Assembly (NCBI GenBank): GCA_021106655.1
Contig: JAIOTT010000156.1
Location: 1-10,776 of the forward strand
DNA: 10,776 nucleotides
Source: Bacteroidales bacterium
GTDB lineage: Bacteria; Bacteroidota; Bacteroidia; Bacteroidales; SMBSF77
Direction: 5' to 3'
Shown: positions 6,290-10,776 of the stretch, one piece after another
Position numbering within the stretch: position 1 is the first letter of the stretch
How the letters are laid out: each line of letters starts with the position of its first letter
The notes under the pieces: generated by a model
What the model saw: only the letters and a program-made list of their open reading frames with translations
Database searches by the model: none
What the model was told of the DNA's origin: nothing
Program-made: the position numbers and the translations under genes

Positions 6290-7666
6290 CTATGATATCT
6301 TTTTATTGTATTTTTTAAGTAATATCCGTTCAATTGGCTCAACTAACTGGTCAATATCACCTGCTCCAAGGCTTATTAAGATATCCGTATCTAAATCTTG
6401 TATTTTGATTAGCAGCTCATCTTTGGAAAATAGATTTTTCTGCTTTATGTCAATCTTATTAAGTAACATAGTGGAATTTATCCCATCAATTGGTGCTTCA
6501 CGTGCAGGGTAAATGTCCAGCAAAATAACCTCATCAATCAAAGCAAGACTTTGTGCAAAGCCATTTGCAAAATCCCGTGTTCTTGTAAATAGATGGGGTT
6601 GAAAAACACCTGTGATCTTTTTGCCCGGAAATAACTCCCTGACAGAATTGATTACAGTTTTAATTTCTTCAGGGTGATGTGCATAATCATCTATATAGAT
6701 AAATTCTCCGGTATTTATTCGAATATCAAATCTTCTTTCTACTCCTGAGTATAACTCAAGCGCTTCTTTTATTATTCCGGCTTTTACTCCAAAAAGGCTG
6801 GATACAGCTGCGGCTGCAACGCAATTTTCAATATTATGCCTTCCGGGAATATTGGATTTAATATTATTTATCTGTAATCCATTAAGTGATAGATCAAAAA
6901 TGTAAAATGATCCGTCTACTTTTAAATTTGAGGCAAAATAGTTAGCATCTGTATCATTTATGGCATATACAAGTTTGTTAATAGTTGATTCTTCAAATAT
7001 TTTAATACCCTTTCGTGAGATTAAATTACCCCCGGCTTTTATTTGTGAAACAAAAGCTTGAAAGGATTCATTAAGATGATCTCTGTTCCCATATATGTCA
7101 AGATGGTCTGCATCAATTGAAGAAATAACTGCAATGTCGGGTTCAAGGGCAAGAAATGAGCGGTCATATTCATCTGCCTCAACAATAAAAATTTCGGTAT
7201 CCGGAGTATAAATTAGATTTGATGAATAATTCTTACTTATTCCTCCAATAAATGCAGTGATTTTACTATTATTTGTTTTTAGGATGTGAGCAATAATTGA
7301 AGTAATAGTTGTTTTGCCATGAGTTCCTGCAATAGCAACAGTGAAATGATCTTTTGTGATTAAACCCAGAACTTCTGATCTTTTAGAAATTTTACACTTT
7401 TGTTTAAGGAAGAATTGAAATTCAATGTTTGATTTTTGAATTGCCGGAGTATATATAACAAGATCAATATTTTTAGGAATCAGCTCAGTATTTTCACTAA
7501 AATGTATATGTGCCCCTTCAGAAATAAGATTTTTCACCAAAGCCGTATGCGTTCTGTCATAACCATAAACTGTTTTGCCTATGGCTAAAAAGAATCTTGC
7601 AAGGGCACTCATACCAATCCCTCCGATACCAAGAAAATACACCTTATTTATTTCTTTAAAGTTCAA
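6290..7666 (-). CDS. murC: UDP-N-acetylmuramate--L-alanine ligase (MurC), TTG start
   Basis: Cytoplasmic ATP-dependent ligase that adds L-alanine to UDP-MurNAc, the first peptide step of peptidoglycan precursor synthesis. The 458 residues show the three Mur ligase domains: UDP-substrate domain with VYFLGIGGIGMSALARFF (9-26), central ATPase domain with the P-loop AGTHGKTT (113-120), EADEYDRSF (163-171) and DADHLDIYG (185-193), and C-terminal domain with GRHNIENCVAA (275-285), GVERRFD (308-314), DDYAHHPEE (326-334), FQPHLFTRTRDF (355-366) and DIYPAREAP (384-392). FQPH and YAHHPEE fit MurC rather than MurD/E/F. The start codon is TTG (7664-7666): an in-frame TAA lies directly upstream and the first internal ATG is inside the GIGGIGM motif, too late. 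A GTG at residue 9 is the only other option but would trim the usual N-terminus. It begins 6 bases after the murG stop. Confidence 0.97.
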   Translation of the reverse strand: MNFKEINKVYFLGIGGIGMSALARFFLAIGKTVYGYDRTHTALVKNLISEGAHIHFSENTELIPKNIDLVIYTPAIQKSNIEFQFFLKQKCKISKRSEVLGLITKDHFTVAIAGTHGKTTITSIIAHILKTNNSKITAFIGGISKNYSSNLIYTPDTEIFIVEADEYDRSFLALEPDIAVISSIDADHLDIYGNRDHLNESFQAFVSQIKAGGNLISRKGIKIFEESTINKLVYAINDTDANYFASNLKVDGSFYIFDLSLNGLQINNIKSNIPGRHNIENCVAAAAVSSLFGVKAGIIKEALELYSGVERRFDIRINTGEFIYIDDYAHHPEEIKTVINSVRELFPGKKITGVFQPHLFTRTRDFANGFAQSLALIDEVILLDIYPAREAPIDGINSTMLLNKIDIKQKNLFSKDELLIKIQDLDTDILISLGAGDIDQLVEPIERILLKKYNKKIS

Positions 7667-7672
7667 TTATTC

Positions 7673-8782
7673 TTATTTGTTAATTATCTTAATGATTTCA
7701 TCAGCTATTTTAGCTGAAGAGTTCTCAAAAGCCATATTTTTTATATTACGGCTGAGTGTTATTCTGAGATCTTTATCATTGATCAAGCCTGTTATTTCTT
7801 TGCTTATTTTTTCACTTGCCTCTTTGTCTTTGATCATCAGTGCTGCCTTGTTTTTGACAAGTTCCATAGCATTTTTTGTCTGGTGATCTTCAGCAGCACT
7901 TGGTAATGGGATAAAAATCGTTGGTTTGCCAACTGAACATAATTCCGAAATTGCAATTGCACCTGCTCTTGAAATAACAATATCTGCCATTGCATATGCA
8001 TAATCCATGCGCTTAATAAATTCTACTACTCTGATGTTATTATCATCATTATCACTAACAATATCTTTAGCAGTGTTTATGTAATTTTTTCCTGTTTGCC
8101 ATATTAACTGTAGCTCCTGATTTTGGAAAGTTTCAAGATTTTTTCTGATGCTTTCATTAATAGAGACAGCGCCGAGGCTTCCACCCACAACAAGGATTGT
8201 TGTTTTCTTGTTATCGAGCCTGAAAAATTCTGAGGCATCTTTCTTCTTATCCTTGATGTCGATAACATCATGCCTGACCGGATTACCTGTGATCAGGATT
8301 TTTGATTCAGGAAAATACCTTTCCATCCCGCTGTAGGCAACACAAATTTTGTCGGCATACTTAGCAAGTAGTTTATTGGTAATTCCTGGATAGGAATTTT
8401 GTTCCTGGATAATTACCGGAATGTTTTTCAATGCAGCCATCCTCAGTGTCGGTCCGCTGGCATATCCTCCAACTCCAACAACAGCATCGGGTTTGAATTT
8501 TCTAATGATCTTTTTCGCTTTAAGTAAACTGCAAATTAGCTTAAATGGGAAACTTAGGTTTTTTAAACTCAGGCTTCTTTGCAAGCCGCTGATCCAGAGT
8601 CCTTCTATCTTATATCCTGCAGCAGGTACCTTTTCCATTTCCATTCTTCCTTTAGCACCTACAAAGAGTATTTCAACATCATTTACTTTAGTTTTTAATG
8701 CATTGGCAATAGCAATTGCAGGGAAAACATGCCCACCCGTGCCTCCTCCACTAATTATTATTTTAAATTTATGCTGTTGCAT
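7673..8782 (-). CDS. murG: UDP-GlcNAc:undecaprenyl-PP-MurNAc-pentapeptide GlcNAc transferase (MurG)
   Basis: Membrane-associated GT-B glycosyltransferase on the cytoplasmic face that transfers GlcNAc onto lipid I to make lipid II, the substrate FtsW later polymerises. At 369 residues it is of normal length. N-terminal domain marks are IIISGGGTGGHVFPAIAIA (8-26), GVGGYASGP (103-111) and QEQNSYPGITN (126-136). The C-terminal, UDP-GlcNAc-binding domain shows GGSLGA (200-205), WQTGK (228-232), SRAGAIAISEL (271-281) and LPSAAEDHQTKNA (293-305). The start ATG lies inside the end of ftsW, giving a 14-base overlap, so the two are probably translationally coupled. All signature loops are intact. Confidence 0.98.
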   Translation of the reverse strand: MQQHKFKIIISGGGTGGHVFPAIAIANALKTKVNDVEILFVGAKGRMEMEKVPAAGYKIEGLWISGLQRSLSLKNLSFPFKLICSLLKAKKIIRKFKPDAVVGVGGYASGPTLRMAALKNIPVIIQEQNSYPGITNKLLAKYADKICVAYSGMERYFPESKILITGNPVRHDVIDIKDKKKDASEFFRLDNKKTTILVVGGSLGAVSINESIRKNLETFQNQELQLIWQTGKNYINTAKDIVSDNDDNNIRVVEFIKRMDYAYAMADIVISRAGAIAISELCSVGKPTIFIPLPSAAEDHQTKNAMELVKNKAALMIKDKEASEKISKEITGLINDKDLRITLSRNIKNMAFENSSAKIADEIIKIINK

Positions 8783-9917
8783 TTTGCTTTTCTTTTTTTG
8801 ATTCTTCTATACCTCTGCTAACACTCAATACTATACCTATGGAGATACTCGAAAACCACAGAGATGTCCCTCCCATACTTATAAAGGGCAATGTTTGCCC
8901 GGTAACCGGAAATAAATTAACAGCTACGGCCATATTTATCATTGCCTGGAAGACTAGGCTAAAGGTTATGCCAATAGCCATGAATGCTCCGAAATCTCCC
9001 GGCGTTTTTATTACTATTCTTACTCCCCTGTATAGTAATATCATGTATAACAGAATAACAATTATCCCTCCCAGAAGCCCATATTCTTCAATGATTATTG
9101 CATAAATAAAATCGGAATATGGAGACGGGAGAAAATTCCTTTGAGTACTTCTTCCCGGTTTCTTGCCGAAAATCCCACCTGTTGCAATTGCAATTTTTGC
9201 CTGTTCCACCTGATAATTCTCTTCACTGCCTCCGTTATAAAAATTTTCCAGCCTGTCGCCCCAAACTCCAACTCTGTTGTTCGGAAAACTCATTAATATC
9301 AGAATGAATATAGCCAGGCTTACAATGCTAATGCCAATCAGGTAGAAAATATACTTTAGGTTTACTCTACCCACAAACATTATGATCAGGGAAGTTGTAA
9401 AAAGTATTGCTGCAGTTGAAAAGTTTGCAGGTAGTATCAAAACACATATTATCAGGATAGGCAGCATTATGGGTACAAAGGCTGACTTAAAATCTTTTAT
9501 TTTCTTTTGTTTTATTGATAATAATCTGGCAATATATATTTTCAATACAAGTTTAGCAAAATCGGAACTCTGGAAAGTCAGGTTTATGATTGGCAAAGTA
9601 AGCCATCGCTTTGCCTCATTCAGATTAGTGCCTTTGAAAAGTGTATATGCAAGCAGCAATATTGCAATATATAATGCAATCTGGGATATTCTGGAGATAT
9701 ATGTATATTTGATTCGGTGTGTAAAGTACATTAGTACAAAACCCAAAATTAAAATAGTCGCATGCTTTAGTAGATAATATTCAGTATTTCCTGCCTGTTT
9801 TTTATATGCAAGAGTACCTGTTGAGCTATACACAGCCAGTACGGAAAAAATAGATAGAATTATTACTACTATCCATATTACCTTATCACCTTTAATGTAT
9901 TTAAATATTGTAGACAT
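8769..9917 (-). CDS. ftsW: Peptidoglycan glycosyltransferase FtsW (SEDS family)
   Basis: Polytopic membrane enzyme that polymerises lipid II into glycan strands at the division site, working with the class B penicillin-binding protein FtsI. The 382 residues contain about ten hydrophobic segments (for example 13-30, 49-66, 76-94, 147-163, 166-183, 188-210, 270-296, 309-333, 353-366). SEDS marks are AKRWLTLP (102-109), the loop FQSSDFAKL (115-123), IATGGIFGKKPG (244-255), LPSPYSDFIYAIIIEEYG (263-280) and the C-terminal PVTGQTLPFISMGGTSLW (337-354). Asp269 in LPSPYSDF matches the catalytic Asp of RodA and FtsW. In many proteobacteria the loop reads QPSEFAKL; QSSDFAKL is probably a lineage trait. 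Position between murD and murG favours FtsW over RodA. The murD stop lies 39 bases upstream. Confidence 0.96.
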   Translation of the reverse strand: MSTIFKYIKGDKVIWIVVIILSIFSVLAVYSSTGTLAYKKQAGNTEYYLLKHATILILGFVLMYFTHRIKYTYISRISQIALYIAILLLAYTLFKGTNLNEAKRWLTLPIINLTFQSSDFAKLVLKIYIARLLSIKQKKIKDFKSAFVPIMLPILIICVLILPANFSTAAILFTTSLIIMFVGRVNLKYIFYLIGISIVSLAIFILILMSFPNNRVGVWGDRLENFYNGGSEENYQVEQAKIAIATGGIFGKKPGRSTQRNFLPSPYSDFIYAIIIEEYGLLGGIIVILLYMILLYRGVRIVIKTPGDFGAFMAIGITFSLVFQAMINMAVAVNLFPVTGQTLPFISMGGTSLWFSSISIGIVLSVSRGIEESKKEKQNATA

Positions 9918-9956
9918 CAGTGTTTTCTTATAACTCTTTTTAAAATTGATTCTTTT

Positions 9957-10776
9957 TTAAAGGGCATTAATAGCCTGTTTAAAACTGTTGCCCCTCTCTT
10001 CATAATTATTGAACAGGTCAAAACTGGCACATGCAGGAGATAAGAGAACAGTATCCCCTTGTTTGCCAAGATCATATGATGCCAGCACAGCTTCTTTTGC
10101 AGAATATGTGTCGATGATATTTTCTACAATATCTCCAAATGCTTTATGTATTTTATTATTATCAATGCCAAGGCATATTATTCCTTTAACCTTTGTTTTT
10201 ACAAGCTTGTTAAGGATCCTGTAATCATTGCCTTTGTCAATACCACCCACAATCCAGATGATTGGTTTGTTGATGCTTTCAAGCGCATACCAGCATGCAT
10301 TGACATTTGTAGCTTTGGAATCATTGATAAACTCAATACCATGAATAGTTGCAACAAATTCAAGACGATGTTCGATATTTTGAAAATCAGCAAAACTTTC
10401 TTTAATGCTTTCTTTTCTAATATCCAAAAGTCTTGCGGCTATTCCTGATGCCATTGAGTTATAGATATTATGCCGCCCTTGTAATGCCAGGTTTTCTAAT
10501 GTCATGTTTAATGGTTTTTGTCTTATATTTATAATTATCTCGTTTTCTTTAGTTTGTAATAAAGGTGGATCCTGTCCATATGGACACTTGAGGAAAGCAC
10601 CTTCATTTTTTATTTTTTTTTTAGTTGAAAAGGGATAAGATTTAGCATTGATTGTCCGTTTTGTTAATTCATTATTAATAACATCATCATCCATACAAAA
10701 AATAAATGCATCATCAGACGTCTGATTCTGAACTATCCTGAATTTCGAATCAACATATTGGCTAAAACTGTCATTA
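9957..10776 (-). CDS. murD: UDP-N-acetylmuramoylalanine--D-glutamate ligase (MurD), N-terminus beyond the right edge
   Basis: Cytoplasmic Mur ligase that adds D-glutamate to UDP-MurNAc-L-alanine. The reading frame is open to the right edge (last whole codon ends at 10775), leaving about 272 C-terminal residues of a protein usually near 450. The ATG at 10692-10694 is internal: the 27 codons before it are open and include FSQYVDSKFRIVQNQ, which belongs to the central domain. Numbering from the first visible codon, there is GRHN (100-103), EHRLE (135-139), FINDSKATNVNA (149-160), WIVGGIDKGNDY (174-185), LLSPACASFDLF (244-255) and YEERGNSF (258-265). DSKATN and SPACASFD are typical of MurD. The P-loop lies outside the window. 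It is the most upstream visible gene of the dcw run; ftsW follows after 39 bases. Confidence 0.96.
   Translation of the reverse strand, partial: NDSFSQYVDSKFRIVQNQTSDDAFIFCMDDDVINNELTKRTINAKSYPFSTKKKIKNEGAFLKCPYGQDPPLLQTKENEIIINIRQKPLNMTLENLALQGRHNIYNSMASGIAARLLDIRKESIKESFADFQNIEHRLEFVATIHGIEFINDSKATNVNACWYALESINKPIIWIVGGIDKGNDYRILNKLVKTKVKGIICLGIDNNKIHKAFGDIVENIIDTYSAKEAVLASYDLGKQGDTVLLSPACASFDLFNNYEERGNSFKQAINAL

Noticed and set aside
5920..6318. 132-codon plus-strand open frame across the ftsQ start
   Set aside because: Antisense shadow of ftsQ; its Phe/Ile-rich hydrophobic look comes from the reverse complement of Lys- and Asn-rich codons.
8421..8801. 126-codon plus-strand open frame across the murG start
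   Set aside because: Antisense to the conserved murG N-terminus with no recognisable domain.
10692..10694. ATG as the start of a short murD
   Set aside because: The frame continues open for 27 more codons to the window edge and those codons match the MurD central domain, so the gene is cut by the window, not truncated.

Overview
The window comes from an AT-rich bacterium that is almost certainly a member of the Bacteroidota. Three things point there. The gene order on the minus strand is murD-ftsW-murG-murC-ftsQ-ftsA-ftsZ-yqeY, with no murB or ddl between murC and ftsQ. FtsZ has a long acidic tail carrying PAYVRK-like, SRFSL and NSFLHDNVD blocks. A TAnnTTTG-type promoter box stands before a toxin-antitoxin pair. 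I cannot place it more finely than Bacteroidota (perhaps Bacteroidia).

Right part (about 1931-10776): the 3' half of a division and cell wall (dcw) cluster, all transcribed leftward. It begins with murD, cut by the window edge. Then come ftsW (lipid II-dependent glycan polymerase), murG (makes lipid II), murC (first amino acid addition to UDP-MurNAc), ftsQ (divisome scaffold), ftsA (membrane anchor for FtsZ) and ftsZ (division ring). From murD to ftsA the spacing is -14 to +39 bases, so one transcript is likely. Gaps of 91 and 145 bases precede ftsZ and yqeY. The genes link precursor synthesis (MurD, MurC, MurG), polymerisation (FtsW) and the ring that directs it (FtsQ, FtsA, FtsZ). murC starts with TTG.

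Middle part (about 1378-1930): a stretch of about 550 bases in which I find no gene. It holds a symmetrical element made of two outward-pointing copies of a TGTCATTTCGACCG repeat around a strong 13-bp hairpin, plus two smaller hairpins. The leader between ftsZ and yqeY has an 8-bp tandem repeat.

Left part (1-1377): a small type II toxin-antitoxin pair (short antitoxin overlapping a RelE/ParE-fold toxin), followed 40 bases downstream on the same strand by an unrecognised gene of at least 295 codons that runs off the left edge. This is the accessory part of the window and the only place where something undescribed might lie. The dcw genes look orthodox for the phylum. I found no CRISPR array, tRNA, rRNA, transposase or phage gene.
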